In this document: positions 1 to 9,185 of the stretch, piece by piece | Position numbering within the stretch: position 1 is the stretch's first letter | How the letters are laid out: the number at the start of each line of letters is the position of its first letter | Assembly: GCA_043557195.1 (NCBI GenBank) | Contig: CP121314.1 | Span: 3,782,001 to 3,846,000, forward strand | DNA: 64,000 nucleotides | Direction of reading: 5' to 3' | Source of the DNA: Jejuia sp043557195 | GTDB taxonomy: Bacteria; Bacteroidota; Bacteroidia; Flavobacteriales; Flavobacteriaceae | Position numbers and translations under genes: made by a program | The notes under the pieces: generated by a model | The model's input: the letters and a program-made list of their open reading frames with translations, nothing else | What the model was told of the DNA's origin: nothing | Database searches by the model: none

Positions 1-267
1 TATCCCAAATGGAAATTAATATCTTCACATACTTGTAGAAGAAGCTTCTGTTCTAACTTTTATGCACAAAGAGAGTATCCAACACCTTTACTAATGTCAG
101 TAAGTGGTCACTCAACAGAAACAATGTTCCTTGAGTATATTGGTAAAAAACCAATCGATTATGCATTGCAATTAGCAGAAATTTGGGCTACAAAAGCAGA
201 AGAGGAAAGAAATAAAAGCAAAGGAGTTAAAAAGTTTACAGTAATAAAATCTGTATCTAATAGCTAA
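1..267 (+). CDS. Tyrosine recombinase / phage integrase, C-terminal fragment (cut by window edge)
   Basis: Frame 1 is open from the first base to a TAA at 265-267 and encodes about 88 residues. It carries the end of a tyrosine recombinase catalytic domain: SHTCRRSF (the HxxR box), then SVSGHSTE (the second conserved His), then FLEYIGK, whose Tyr fits the nucleophile. These enzymes integrate and excise mobile elements through a covalent 3'-phosphotyrosine. The N-terminal DNA-binding part and first catalytic Arg lie upstream of the window. The next gene starts only 5 bp downstream, so both are probably co-transcribed. The gene marks a mobile element at the left edge; whether this enzyme mobilised everything up to the tRNA-Ser at 24,292 cannot be seen. 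Confidence 0.9.
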   Translation, partial: YPKWKLISSHTCRRSFCSNFYAQREYPTPLLMSVSGHSTETMFLEYIGKKPIDYALQLAEIWATKAEEERNKSKGVKKFTVIKSVSNS

Positions 268-272
268 TTTAT

Positions 273-1514
273 ATGAATAGTTTGTTAAGGCTTAAACAAG
301 TACACGAAGAGTATGTTAAAGATGAAAATATATCTAGTGATTATCAATATATATTGGATTTAATTGAAGAAGTTTCTATAGAATATGATACTACTAAGTT
401 TAGTGTATTCTTGTCTCGCAATGTAGTAAATCTAATAGCAGAAAAAATAAAAGAGTTTGAAACTGAAGTTGTTAAAATTGGAAGAGGAGGAAGAACCAGA
501 AAAGCTAGGAGAAATCCAATAGAATCTAGTATCGATGTTTTAAAGGATTTGATAAATAATATTTTTGATGTGTATGGTCTGAATCTCCAAGATAACAATC
601 ACTACAAAGACTATATTGATGAACGTAACAATAAATTTCTAGAACTTGAACAGATATTGTTAATAGGATGCAATGATGACCTGTCATTAGATGTAATGAT
701 GGATATCCATGGGTATAATCATGAGAAAATACAGAAAGCAGGAGATGAATTAAATAATAAGCTACAACGCCTTAATTTAATAGAAAGTAATTATGATTTT
801 GCTAGAGATAAAACAATTTATGTCTTCAACAATACCAAATTAGCAATTCAAGAAATTGATAGCCTTTTGGTTAGTAATAAAAACAAATATAACTCCCTTG
901 AAAATAAACTAAAAACAATTAGAGAAGGGGATAAGTTTGTTAATTCTGAGTTAGATATAGAAATCAATAAAAAGGAATATTATTCAGAATCATTAATTCA
1001 GTTGTCAATGAAAATAGGTGCATTAGAGAAGCACAAAAACATTCTAATCAACTTTTATAATCAATTGAAGAGTCGATATTCCTATTTATCACAAGAAGGT
1101 ATTTCTCCTTCAAAATTAACAGTTTTTGGAGATTCTAACTTTGAGAAGGTTAGGGATTTAGCTATAGGTCTTAAATCGCTTTCTTTTGTTAGCAATCAAA
1201 CAGATGCCAATGATTTGTTGGAAGTTTTTATGCTTGATAACAGCAATGCCAGCAAACCTATAAACCTTACAAATGGTACGTTAAATGATTTTGGTTATTT
1301 AATGTTGAAATTAAGACCTCATTTTGTTGATTCAATAAGTGTTAAATCAGAATATGGTCTCTGGTGGTCAAAGAATTTTACTTTTAATACAAAAGAAAAG
1401 TCCAAGAAAGATGTTTCAAACATGATTACAGCAATTGAGCGAGGAGAGAGGTTTTCAGAAAAAATAAAGTCTATTAACGAATTAGTCGATAATTTGAACC
1501 CTATCCCACAATAG
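273..1514 (+). CDS. Coiled-coil protein of unknown function next to the integrase
   Basis: 413 residues starting with ATG 5 bp after the integrase stop. I do not recognise a family. The protein is Lys/Glu/Asn-rich and mostly helical, with probable coiled coils around residues 165-275 (runs of charged and Leu/Ile positions such as NKYNSLENKLKTIRE). A basic patch, RGGRTRKARR, sits near residue 72. The last ~60 residues are less helical and contain a WW pair (LWWSKNF). There is no signal peptide or membrane segment, so it is probably cytoplasmic. Its position between integrase and a helix-turn-helix gene suggests an element-borne accessory factor, but no role can be assigned. Confidence 0.75.
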   Translation: MNSLLRLKQVHEEYVKDENISSDYQYILDLIEEVSIEYDTTKFSVFLSRNVVNLIAEKIKEFETEVVKIGRGGRTRKARRNPIESSIDVLKDLINNIFDVYGLNLQDNNHYKDYIDERNNKFLELEQILLIGCNDDLSLDVMMDIHGYNHEKIQKAGDELNNKLQRLNLIESNYDFARDKTIYVFNNTKLAIQEIDSLLVSNKNKYNSLENKLKTIREGDKFVNSELDIEINKKEYYSESLIQLSMKIGALEKHKNILINFYNQLKSRYSYLSQEGISPSKLTVFGDSNFEKVRDLAIGLKSLSFVSNQTDANDLLEVFMLDNSNASKPINLTNGTLNDFGYLMLKLRPHFVDSISVKSEYGLWWSKNFTFNTKEKSKKDVSNMITAIERGERFSEKIKSINELVDNLNPIPQ

Positions 1515-1648
1515 TCCTACATAAACTTTAAGAATACCTTCTTAAGCCTTGTATTTACTCAGTTTTATATAGAGTAGTACAGGGCTTTTTTATGTTCTTC
1601 CCTCAACGCCTTCGCCAAATTTACTCAAATCATTTAAAACAAATTATT

Positions 1649-1924
1649 ATGAGTAAATCAAATCTAATTCAGGTTAATCCTGAGCAATTAAAAACGGAAA
1701 TCCTTAAGGGATTAAATGCTCAATTAAGTGAGCTTAAAAAAAACTTCCAGCAGAAAGAACCAGAAGAATATCTAACAAGACAGGAGGTCGCAAAACTTTG
1801 CAAGGTTAATATTTCAACAGTTAGCAACTGGAGGAATGATGGAGTTATCAATGCTTACGGGCTAGGAGGAAGGGTCTACTACAAACGAAGTGAGATTGAA
1901 CAGTCAATGATTAAAATAAATTAA
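1649..1924 (+). CDS. Small helix-turn-helix DNA-binding protein (excisionase/MerR-like HTH_17 type)
   Basis: I chose the ATG at 1649 (91 residues). The longer frame from 1592 would add 19 residues unlike the rest. Residues ~40-88 hold a typical HTH_17/excisionase-like fold: YLTRQEVAKLCKVNISTVSN, then a wing containing NAYGLGGRVYYKRSEIE. A short Glu/Lys helix precedes it. Proteins of this kind in Bacteroidota integrative elements act as recombination directionality factors or as regulators of the replication gene downstream. It ends 8 bp before the polymerase-like gene, so the two are probably one operon. The DNA-binding fold is clear; excisionase versus repressor is open. Confidence 0.8.
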   Translation: MSKSNLIQVNPEQLKTEILKGLNAQLSELKKNFQQKEPEEYLTRQEVAKLCKVNISTVSNWRNDGVINAYGLGGRVYYKRSEIEQSMIKIN

Positions 1925-1932
1925 TCATTGCT

Positions 1933-3447
1933 ATGAAAATCGAAACTAAAAAAGGAGGGTATTTTATATATCTTCCAAGTAAGTTACACAATAAGATTGT
2001 TGAACTTGCGAAGGAACACGATAGCATAAATTTAGATTTATTAGCATTCCTGTTAAATCTAATCTTAAAAGGTAAATACAAAGATAAAAACCTTGTAAAC
2101 GGAAGTAAATGGGTTAAGCTTTGTTCAGATATTTTAAAAAAATATGACTTTAAGGAATATACAGCATCTAAACATTTAAAGTTTTTGGAACAACATGGAC
2201 TTGTTGAGTCATTGACGCATATCAATAATATTAAAGGAAAGAAAAACTCATGTAAAAGATTCAGGATTATAGACGAATATTTAGCAAATCAGGAAAAAGG
2301 TGTTACAGTTTGTGATTCAACATCCTCCTTTTGTCAGTTTGAGGTGAGAAATCATGGTTTATCAAGGAAAGTGCAAAAGCATATAAATCATCGAAAAGCT
2401 ATTGCCGAATATAAGACAGAGCATTTAACAAAGTGGCTTACTACATCAGGGTATTCTATTGATGCACAAAAAGCATTAGAATATGTTGATAGAGTATATT
2501 TTAAAAAAGATGATGAATCTAGGAAAACTAAAAGGTATTTAGCAATTTGTGATTTTAAGCGCTCTATTAATATATATTCTAGATGTGGCAAAGATGATAG
2601 GCTTCATAGTTACTTTACCTCATTGCCATCGGATTTAAAACAATTTGTTAAATACAATGGATGCCATTTAAAAGAGGTAGATATAAAAAACTCTCAACCA
2701 TTTATATTTAGTTTTATTCTAGCTATGATACAACAAGAATATTATAATGAAATAAATAAGTATAGTTCAATTTCTTTAAGAAGGTTTAGTAATAGATTGT
2801 ATAAGAGATTAAATAAATTAATTAATACATATAATGATGAAGAGTATAATCTAGATATTAGAAGTATATGTGATAATATTACTATAATGTTGCAAGAATC
2901 TATGAAACCCACTGATTTTACTGAATTTAACACCTTCATTTCTTTAGTTCATTCTGGGGAAATTTATGAGCATGTTGGAAAAGCATTGTTAAGTAAAGAC
3001 TCAATAAAATTTATTGATAATAAATACAAAGTCAAACTTTTTGATAAAGACTCATGCACTATACAGTATTCTGAATTTGATACTTTAAGAAAGTGTGCTA
3101 AAAAAGTTACTATTAATGCACTTTATGGTACGCCTAATGAAACAGGAGTTTTAGTAATTCAAGATTTTAAATTATTATTTCCAGAAGTTGCAAAATATTT
3201 AAGAGTTATGAAACAGAATGATAAAGCAGAATTACCAATTTTAATGCAACAAATTGAATCTAAGTTTGTTCTTGACTATTGCTCAAAAAAGATAGCTAAG
3301 AAGTATCCTGAAATGCTTTTAATTTCACGTCACGACAGCTTAACTACTACTGAAAAAGATTTTCATCATTTAAAAGCAGAATTTCAACAATTGCTCAATA
3401 ATTACTTTAAAGTTAATGTAAAGCTGGGAGAGGAGTTGTGGGAGTAA
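1933..3447 (+). CDS. Mobile-element replication protein with family A DNA polymerase palm motifs
   Basis: 504 residues. The N-terminal ~115 residues look like a winged helix (KWVKLCSDILKKYDFKEYTA, KFLEQHGLVES). The C-terminal part has the family A polymerase signatures in order. Motif A is LKEVDIKNSQP with D250. The O-helix is R386-KCAK-K-VTINALYG399, which keeps the R-x3-K-x7-YG spacing of Pol I enzymes. Motif C is SRHDSL with H467-D468. No 3'-5' or 5' exonuclease motifs are visible and the protein is shorter than Pol I, so it would be an element-specific replicase or a relic of one. It follows the HTH gene by 8 bp and is closed by a hairpin at 3694-3731. The motifs are directly visible; polymerase activity is inference. 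Confidence 0.6.
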   Translation: MKIETKKGGYFIYLPSKLHNKIVELAKEHDSINLDLLAFLLNLILKGKYKDKNLVNGSKWVKLCSDILKKYDFKEYTASKHLKFLEQHGLVESLTHINNIKGKKNSCKRFRIIDEYLANQEKGVTVCDSTSSFCQFEVRNHGLSRKVQKHINHRKAIAEYKTEHLTKWLTTSGYSIDAQKALEYVDRVYFKKDDESRKTKRYLAICDFKRSINIYSRCGKDDRLHSYFTSLPSDLKQFVKYNGCHLKEVDIKNSQPFIFSFILAMIQQEYYNEINKYSSISLRRFSNRLYKRLNKLINTYNDEEYNLDIRSICDNITIMLQESMKPTDFTEFNTFISLVHSGEIYEHVGKALLSKDSIKFIDNKYKVKLFDKDSCTIQYSEFDTLRKCAKKVTINALYGTPNETGVLVIQDFKLLFPEVAKYLRVMKQNDKAELPILMQQIESKFVLDYCSKKIAKKYPEMLLISRHDSLTTTEKDFHHLKAEFQQLLNNYFKVNVKLGEELWE

Positions 3448-3479
3448 TTTAAATTAATGCTACTTCAATAGTTAGATAC

Positions 3480-3660
3480 AACAATATGTCACTTAAGAGA
3501 TATAGTAATAAAGTATACTAATTATTTAATGGTCATATTAATTTATATAAGAAGAGTAATATAATATAGATATAAGGAGTATATATATAGTAGTATTACT
3601 ATAATGCTGCAAGAAACTCCCGAAACCATTGATTTCATTGGAATAATTACTTTTATTTTT
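3480..3660 (+). pseudogene. Decayed partial copy of the upstream polymerase-like gene
   Basis: The gap after the polymerase-like gene aligns with an internal part of it (about 2770-2935), in the same orientation and 717 bp away at the clearest point. TATTACTATAATG at 3594-3606, then one differing base and TGCAAGAA, matches 2877-2898. The copy reads ITIMLQETPETIDF where the gene reads ITIMLQESMKPTDF (residues 316-329). Flanking matches with small indels include TTAATTTATATAA..GAAGAG. The copy contains stops and frameshifts. It is either a relic of a tandem second copy or of a related element that recombined here. Confidence 0.6.
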
Positions 3661-3693
3661 TATTTGGGACTGGTGGTGTTTTAAAAACACAGA

Positions 3694-3731
3694 AAATGGA
3701 GTTAAACTATGTGACAAGTCTAACTCCATTT
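3694..3731. terminator. Bidirectional hairpin terminator between convergent genes
   Basis: AAATGGAGTTA (3694-3704) pairs with TAACTCCATTT (3721-3731) around a 16-nt loop, with T-rich sequence on the right and A-rich sequence on the left. It lies between the + strand replication gene and the - strand DUF4268 gene, so it can stop both. Confidence 0.7.
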
Positions 3732-3740
3732 TTATTTGGT

Positions 3741-4862
3741 TCACTTTCTAATATGTTGATTTAACTTCTTAACTGGATTTTTAAATGCTTTAGTCATTCG
3801 TTCAGAAACATCGACCATGAATGAAATCATTCTCGACCAATCAGCCTTATCAAACATGTTTACCCCATCTAACTGCGCCTTAATTCTACAGGAAACTTTG
3901 TCTGACATACGCTCCCAAACTAATTCACCTCCAAAAGCTGTTTCTATTTCTGGTTTCATTTTTTCCAGAAAATCAAAGCATTCTTTGTTTTCTTCTTGAC
4001 TGCCTCTATTTATATAAATTTCAGCTCGACCATATTTTTGAGTAGCTACCACATTCAAATTGACTCCACTCATTCCTATACCTATTCCACACCAATTATC
4101 TTTTGATGGTGAGATATTTGAAAACAAATTATTTTTCTTATTAGTTTCAGATAAAAATTCTTTCCAAAAAGCCAACCTAATATGATGCCTGTTTTTAAGC
4201 GACTCTTGTGTAGCAATTTCATCTTGTACTTTGTTTGCCATAGATACTGAGAACTCTTCAGCATCCTTGATAGGTAAAATTTGCTCAACATTTAAAAATA
4301 ACTCTTCCCCCAATGCAAATGGTGTAACCTTAAAGCATTGTATTCTCATACTGTAATTCATAAGCCATAACACTGTTGAGGTAACCTCTTTTCTATATTT
4401 ACCAGCAACCATCATGATTCTTTGAGTTGTCCCGACATTTAAAGTAAGTTCCTCATAGTCTTTCCCATCAAAATACTCTGAAAGCTTATCCTCAGCACTT
4501 TCGTTAGAAGAAGTTTTATTCAAGTAGTCTTGAAAAATATCTTTGATGTGTTCCTTAGATAAACTTGAACAATAAGAAGCATATTTTAAAGATTGCCATG
4601 TAACATCTCGACCACTATCATCTAATTTATTTTCAATAATTACAATGCTTCCTAGTTTATCAATAGCTAGTAAATCTAGTCTTTCATTAGTTTCATTAAA
4701 CCCACTAAATTCCTTCTGAATAATTAGCAATTCCTCACCTAAAGCAGATGGATTATCAGCCAACCATTCCTGCAAATGGTCACGCTCCCTAAAACCTAAT
4801 TCAGAAAATGTTTTTTCTTCAAGTCTAGAAATTTTGTTAATGTCTTTTCGTATTAAATACAT
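3741..4862 (-). CDS. DUF4268 protein with N-terminal PD-(D/E)xK nuclease-like domain
   Basis: 373 residues. The N-terminal ~130 residues resemble NucS/PD-(D/E)xK nucleases: an acidic residue near E44, then RLDLLAID (D63), a short turn, and IVIIENKL (E77-x-K79), the canonical D...ExK arrangement. The C-terminal ~170 residues match the DUF4268 pattern as I know it (WKEFL, GIGIGMSGV, AEIYI). It is the last gene of a minus-strand series following hsdM-hsdS-hsdR and the metallopeptidase, 31 bp after the latter. DUF4268 proteins often occur with restriction genes, so a role in DNA defence is likely but unproven. It could be an extra nuclease or a modulator of HsdR. Confidence 0.72.
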   Translation of the reverse strand: MYLIRKDINKISRLEEKTFSELGFRERDHLQEWLADNPSALGEELLIIQKEFSGFNETNERLDLLAIDKLGSIVIIENKLDDSGRDVTWQSLKYASYCSSLSKEHIKDIFQDYLNKTSSNESAEDKLSEYFDGKDYEELTLNVGTTQRIMMVAGKYRKEVTSTVLWLMNYSMRIQCFKVTPFALGEELFLNVEQILPIKDAEEFSVSMANKVQDEIATQESLKNRHHIRLAFWKEFLSETNKKNNLFSNISPSKDNWCGIGIGMSGVNLNVVATQKYGRAEIYINRGSQEENKECFDFLEKMKPEIETAFGGELVWERMSDKVSCRIKAQLDGVNMFDKADWSRMISFMVDVSERMTKAFKNPVKKLNQHIRK

Positions 4863-4893
4863 AATTTTTATATATGTGTAATTTTATAACTAT

Positions 4894-5868
4894 TTATCGA
4901 GCTTTTATTTGAGCAATTAAATCTTCAAATGCTTCTTTCTCTTTAAGCTCTTTATTCCAAGTAAGACCAAGATTAAACTGCTTTGCCCATAAATCAAGAC
5001 CAATAAGAGCGATTCCCCAACAAAATGAATCATCTTTTAGCTCTAATTGTTTTAGGGCATCTACCAATCTGTCTTCAGTGCTAGGATGTCTTTTCGAATT
5101 AGTATTAGGTCTAAAATAAAGCATTGATAAAATACCTAATGTTATTCCTGTATGAACAGCTATCTCATTTACTCGTGAGGCAAAAATTCCTTTTTTCAAA
5201 ATTTCGATAGCCCCAAAATCTGCCTCTTTTTCAAACTCAATAAAATGCGAATTATCATAATCACCTTTATTTATTTCATCAATATGTTTAATCGCATGTA
5301 TATATTCATGAGATAAAATAAATTTAATTGCCTCAGTATAAAACCCATTAGGTTGTTCAATGAAATCTTTATGTTCAGCTAAATATTTTTCTGGATTTGG
5401 CATACTATCTTTATCCCAAGGGGAATAAGTGACAATAAGAGACTTGGCATATGCAAATAATTCTTCTGCATTCTCAATTAAATCAGGATTAATAACATAG
5501 GCTTCGTTACCATTTCTTTTATTGCATCTTGGAAAGTCCACTGTTTGGACATAGAGAGTATATATAGAATGACAAATACACCATAGATAAGACAAAAATG
5601 TCTCGTGTAAATGGATTGTTTTATCCGCATTTCCTATAAAAGGGGTTTTCTCTATATGGGTTTCACCGTAAGCTACATTGATTATGCTAGATAATCCATT
5701 TTCTTCAAATGCTTTGCTTAATTCAGCAGCGAAAGCTGGATGTGTATTTTGAAACATATAAATATTCATATGATGCAAAACTCTAATTGGCTGAGTACCT
5801 TGATGTATGTCTGGATCGTAATGATTTATTTCCCCTGTCGTTTGAAATATCCAAGCCATTGATTTCAT
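4894..5868 (-). CDS. HEXXH zinc metallopeptidase, possibly Lit-like (U49) abortive-infection protease
   Basis: 324 residues, no signal peptide, predicted cytoplasmic. FILSHEYIHAIKH places the zinc motif H187-E188-x-x-H191. EFEKEADFGA around residues 211-220 supplies the downstream E-x-x-x-D/AD glutamate typical of gluzincins. Overall size and context recall the Lit family (peptidase U49, ~297 residues in E. coli), which cleaves EF-Tu during phage infection, but I cannot verify the family without a profile search. It lies 41 bp downstream of hsdR and 31 bp upstream of the DUF4268 gene on the same strand, so it is probably translated from the restriction operon. The metallopeptidase motif is firm; the Lit assignment is tentative. 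Confidence 0.65.
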   Translation of the reverse strand: MKSMAWIFQTTGEINHYDPDIHQGTQPIRVLHHMNIYMFQNTHPAFAAELSKAFEENGLSSIINVAYGETHIEKTPFIGNADKTIHLHETFLSYLWCICHSIYTLYVQTVDFPRCNKRNGNEAYVINPDLIENAEELFAYAKSLIVTYSPWDKDSMPNPEKYLAEHKDFIEQPNGFYTEAIKFILSHEYIHAIKHIDEINKGDYDNSHFIEFEKEADFGAIEILKKGIFASRVNEIAVHTGITLGILSMLYFRPNTNSKRHPSTEDRLVDALKQLELKDDSFCWGIALIGLDLWAKQFNLGLTWNKELKEKEAFEDLIAQIKAR

Positions 5869-5909
5869 ATTATATCTTTATTGATAATACAGTTTACTAA
5901 TACTTTTAT

Positions 5910-8900
5910 TTAAGCAGCCACCCAGCCATTACCTCTTGAAGCCTGAACAAATACATGCTCAAACACCTTATTACAAACATTAGAAAAGTCCTTTCTGTCA
6001 TAACTCTTGGGAAGGTCATCATCCAATACTTTCTCAATGGCACTCTTTACCTTTAGTTGGCTTTGAGTATCTCTATACCAATCCTGAATTAACACAATAG
6101 GCTTTTCTTCTTTTAAGCGTGCTAACAAATGTTTTGCAGCATTCTTAACATCCTGCTCTTCTTTTTTGGTTAATTTGTTTTTCTGAATGAGGTCAAACAA
6201 TTCTAACTCACTTTCAGAAAGCCCATTTCTTATACCTCGTTCTTCTTCTTCACGAAGTTGTTCAGCAAAATCCATTAAATCTGAGAAATAATCTTCTGTT
6301 AAACTACCACCAGAATTATATCTATCAATAATGGCTTGAAATCTTTCTAAGAAAGAAGACCTTGTTGTATTCTGAGATAGCATAAGAGCAAGCTTGCTTT
6401 CTAAAAACGCTCTTAAATCTGCTATTTCAATATTCTTGTATTGCTTCTTAGGAAACTCTTCTCTTAACTTATCAAAATTTAAAGAAGCAAGATTAAGCTC
6501 TTTCTTATACCCTGTTATTTTATACTTTGCTTTTGGCTCTTCTCCAAGGTTTTCCTTAGCCTCATCTGCGGTTAAAACACTTTGGTCTAACAAGTCAGAA
6601 ATTCTATTTTCAGCACTCTCAATATTAGCATTGCCTATATGCGAATCAACAACTCCTCTTAAGTAATGAATCACCTCAACAATGGAATAACGAGCTCTCA
6701 ACTTTAATATATCCGGTCTACATGCTTCATAAAGGCCAAAGGCTGTATTGTCATAAACATTAAACTCTTTCCTTATGGAATCATCTGCTAGTAATATATC
6801 AGCGTATTCATTAAATAATTCTAGTTTAGAAAAGGTTTCACCGCTATCAATTATTGCTTGTAAATCGATTCCTTGATTAGTGCAAAAAGTAGAACATGCT
6901 TCTATGGTTTCATCCAATAATACATACAACTGAGAAAAATCTTGAACTGGGTCATCTCCTTCAGGATTTTGGTCTTTATCTGAGTCATCGCCATTACCAT
7001 AATCAGCAAGAGCTCGTTTAATATTTCTAAATACGTTATAATAATCAACTACAAGACCATTAAGTTTTTCAACCCCATTAATTGGAGGAGCAACACGGTT
7101 GGCTCTTGCAATAGTTTGCATTAATGTATGATTACGCATAGGCTTATCTAAATATAAAGTTGACACCGTTGGAGCATCAAATCCTGTTAGCCACATAGCA
7201 CAAACAAAAACAAGTTGTAATGGATGGTCTTCATCTTTAAAATTATCCTCAACCGTGTTTTGATTTTCATCTAAAGAATTAAGTTTATCTCTATGAAATT
7301 GAATATTTAATCCTTTAGCTTCAAAGGTGTCTTTTTCATTTGCGTCCTCACTTATTACAACAGCCATTTCCAGCCTGTTTAAAAAACCTATAACTCTTCT
7401 TAATTCTTCTTTCTTTTGGTTCGTTACAGCTTTTTTATGCTCTTTCCTAAGCCTTTTAAGCTGTTCTTTAACATGCTTATTAACCTTGTCATACATTTTA
7501 ACAGCTGTGTACTTATCCACACAAATAACCATGCCTTTGCCTAAGTAACCACGTCTAGGAAAATGATATGCAATATCTTCAGCTATGGTCTCTAATCGGT
7601 CATCACGTTTAATGACTTCCATCTCTTTTGAGTACTTATTTTCTAGTTTTTGCTGCTGCTGTTCGTCAAGATTTTCATCTTCTAAAATTGTTGCTAAATC
7701 TTCGTTAAGGTCATCGTTAGCAATAAGCATTTCAGGAAGTCTCTTGTCATAAAACAAAGGTACTGTTGCTCCATCGGCAATAGCTTGAGCAAAATTATAC
7801 TCAGACACATATTCGCCAAACCAAGCATTGGTTTTCTTTTCTTTACCTAATAATGGTGTTCCAGTAAAAGCAATAAACTGAGCATTAGGTAGTCCAGTAC
7901 GCATATTCTCAGCTAATGAAGCATATTGTGTTCTGTGAGCTTCATCTACTATTACAATAATATCATCTCGTTCTGATAAAACAGGGTATTCCTTACCTTT
8001 ATCATATCTAAACTTGTGTATTAATGTAAAAATGTATTTCTTATTTTCTCCAAGGACTTTTCTTAATTCTGTACTATCTTTTGGTAATGATGTATCAGCC
8101 TCTTTACAAGCTCCCATATCTACAAAATTTCTATAGATTTGAGTATTAAGGTCTGTTCTATCTGTAATTACTAGGAAAGTGAAATTGCCTTGAAATTTTC
8201 TAAAAACTTTTCGTGTAAAGAAAACCATGGAATAAGATTTTCCACTACCTTGAGTGTGCCAGAACACCCCAAGCTTACCTTCTTGCCCCTCCCTGTTTTC
8301 AAAAGACTCGACTACTTTATTTACCCCAATAAATTGGTGGTTTTTTGCACATATCTTATATGCTGAATTATGAAACATAATAAAACTCTCAACATAATCC
8401 AGAAGCTTATTCTGTTCACAAAGAGCATTAACGGTATATTTTAAACTAATACCACTTTTAGCAATGCTCTTTTTATCTGGTCGCTCCTTTTCATCTTCAA
8501 TACGAAGCCATTCGGCAAAATGTCCCCAAGGCGCAGTAAAAGAACCTGCACGAGTTTCCTTTCCGTTCGATAAAATGGTTACTGCATTATACCAAAATAA
8601 CTGTGGAAGTTCTTGTTTATAGGTAGTTAAATTTTTTGTATAACCATCTTTAACTGATACATTATTATTTTTTAATTCAATAAGTACTAATGGCAAACCA
8701 TTTATATATAGAATGATATCTGGTCTTCTATAACATATTTCTCCTTTAATCCAAAGCTGCTGGACTGCTAAAAAATCATTTTCTTCTGGGTCATTAAAGT
8801 CTATAACTTTTACTGTTACAAAAACTTCTTTTCCAGATTCATTATCAAAATTTACCTGAATACCACTTCTAATATTATTATAAACCTCAATATTGGCATT

Positions 8901-9167
8901 TATAAGGCTCATGGCTCTTCTACCTGCTGTTAGTTTAGTAAGAGCTTGCTCTATACCTATTTCAGGAATATTTGGGTTAAGATGTTGTAAACGGTCTTTT
9001 AGAATATCTTTAAAAACAACTTCACTTTTATCCGTACGATTAGAACCATCATTAAGGTCTTCTTGCTTAGCTGTAAAACAATTAAGCTGTCTCCAAGGCA
9101 AGCTTTGATTTCCTAATGTTTGCATCACTGCAATCTCTATATCATCTTCAGATAAAAAGTTTTTCAT
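5910..9167 (-). CDS. hsdR: Type I restriction enzyme, R subunit (nuclease and DNA translocase)
   Basis: 1085 residues, full length for HsdR. The N-terminal nuclease domain shows RRPDIILYINGLPLVLIELK (D150, E164-x-K166). The SF2 motor follows: HTQGSGKS Walker A at ~304-311, DEAH at 408-411, IAFTGTPL motif III, then MWLTGFDAP and QTIARANR in the second RecA domain. The C-terminal third is helical and would dock onto the methylase. With HsdM and HsdS it forms a complex that translocates and cuts unmethylated DNA at a distance. The gene starts 18 bp after hsdS. No frameshift or missing catalytic residue is visible. Confidence 0.97.
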   Translation of the reverse strand: MKNFLSEDDIEIAVMQTLGNQSLPWRQLNCFTAKQEDLNDGSNRTDKSEVVFKDILKDRLQHLNPNIPEIGIEQALTKLTAGRRAMSLINANIEVYNNIRSGIQVNFDNESGKEVFVTVKVIDFNDPEENDFLAVQQLWIKGEICYRRPDIILYINGLPLVLIELKNNNVSVKDGYTKNLTTYKQELPQLFWYNAVTILSNGKETRAGSFTAPWGHFAEWLRIEDEKERPDKKSIAKSGISLKYTVNALCEQNKLLDYVESFIMFHNSAYKICAKNHQFIGVNKVVESFENREGQEGKLGVFWHTQGSGKSYSMVFFTRKVFRKFQGNFTFLVITDRTDLNTQIYRNFVDMGACKEADTSLPKDSTELRKVLGENKKYIFTLIHKFRYDKGKEYPVLSERDDIIVIVDEAHRTQYASLAENMRTGLPNAQFIAFTGTPLLGKEKKTNAWFGEYVSEYNFAQAIADGATVPLFYDKRLPEMLIANDDLNEDLATILEDENLDEQQQQKLENKYSKEMEVIKRDDRLETIAEDIAYHFPRRGYLGKGMVICVDKYTAVKMYDKVNKHVKEQLKRLRKEHKKAVTNQKKEELRRVIGFLNRLEMAVVISEDANEKDTFEAKGLNIQFHRDKLNSLDENQNTVEDNFKDEDHPLQLVFVCAMWLTGFDAPTVSTLYLDKPMRNHTLMQTIARANRVAPPINGVEKLNGLVVDYYNVFRNIKRALADYGNGDDSDKDQNPEGDDPVQDFSQLYVLLDETIEACSTFCTNQGIDLQAIIDSGETFSKLELFNEYADILLADDSIRKEFNVYDNTAFGLYEACRPDILKLRARYSIVEVIHYLRGVVDSHIGNANIESAENRISDLLDQSVLTADEAKENLGEEPKAKYKITGYKKELNLASLNFDKLREEFPKKQYKNIEIADLRAFLESKLALMLSQNTTRSSFLERFQAIIDRYNSGGSLTEDYFSDLMDFAEQLREEEERGIRNGLSESELELFDLIQKNKLTKKEEQDVKNAAKHLLARLKEEKPIVLIQDWYRDTQSQLKVKSAIEKVLDDDLPKSYDRKDFSNVCNKVFEHVFVQASRGNGWVAA

Positions 9168-9185
9168 ATTACATTAATTAGATAA

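Noticed and set aside
1592..1648. Longer start for the HTH protein
   Set aside because: The extra 19 residues overlap a T-rich stretch after the previous gene and do not resemble the family; ATG at 1649 fits better.
3538..3744. 68-residue minus-strand ORF between the replication and DUF4268 genes
   Set aside because: It lies over the decayed polymerase copy and the terminator hairpin, and its composition is low-complexity, so it is not a likely gene.
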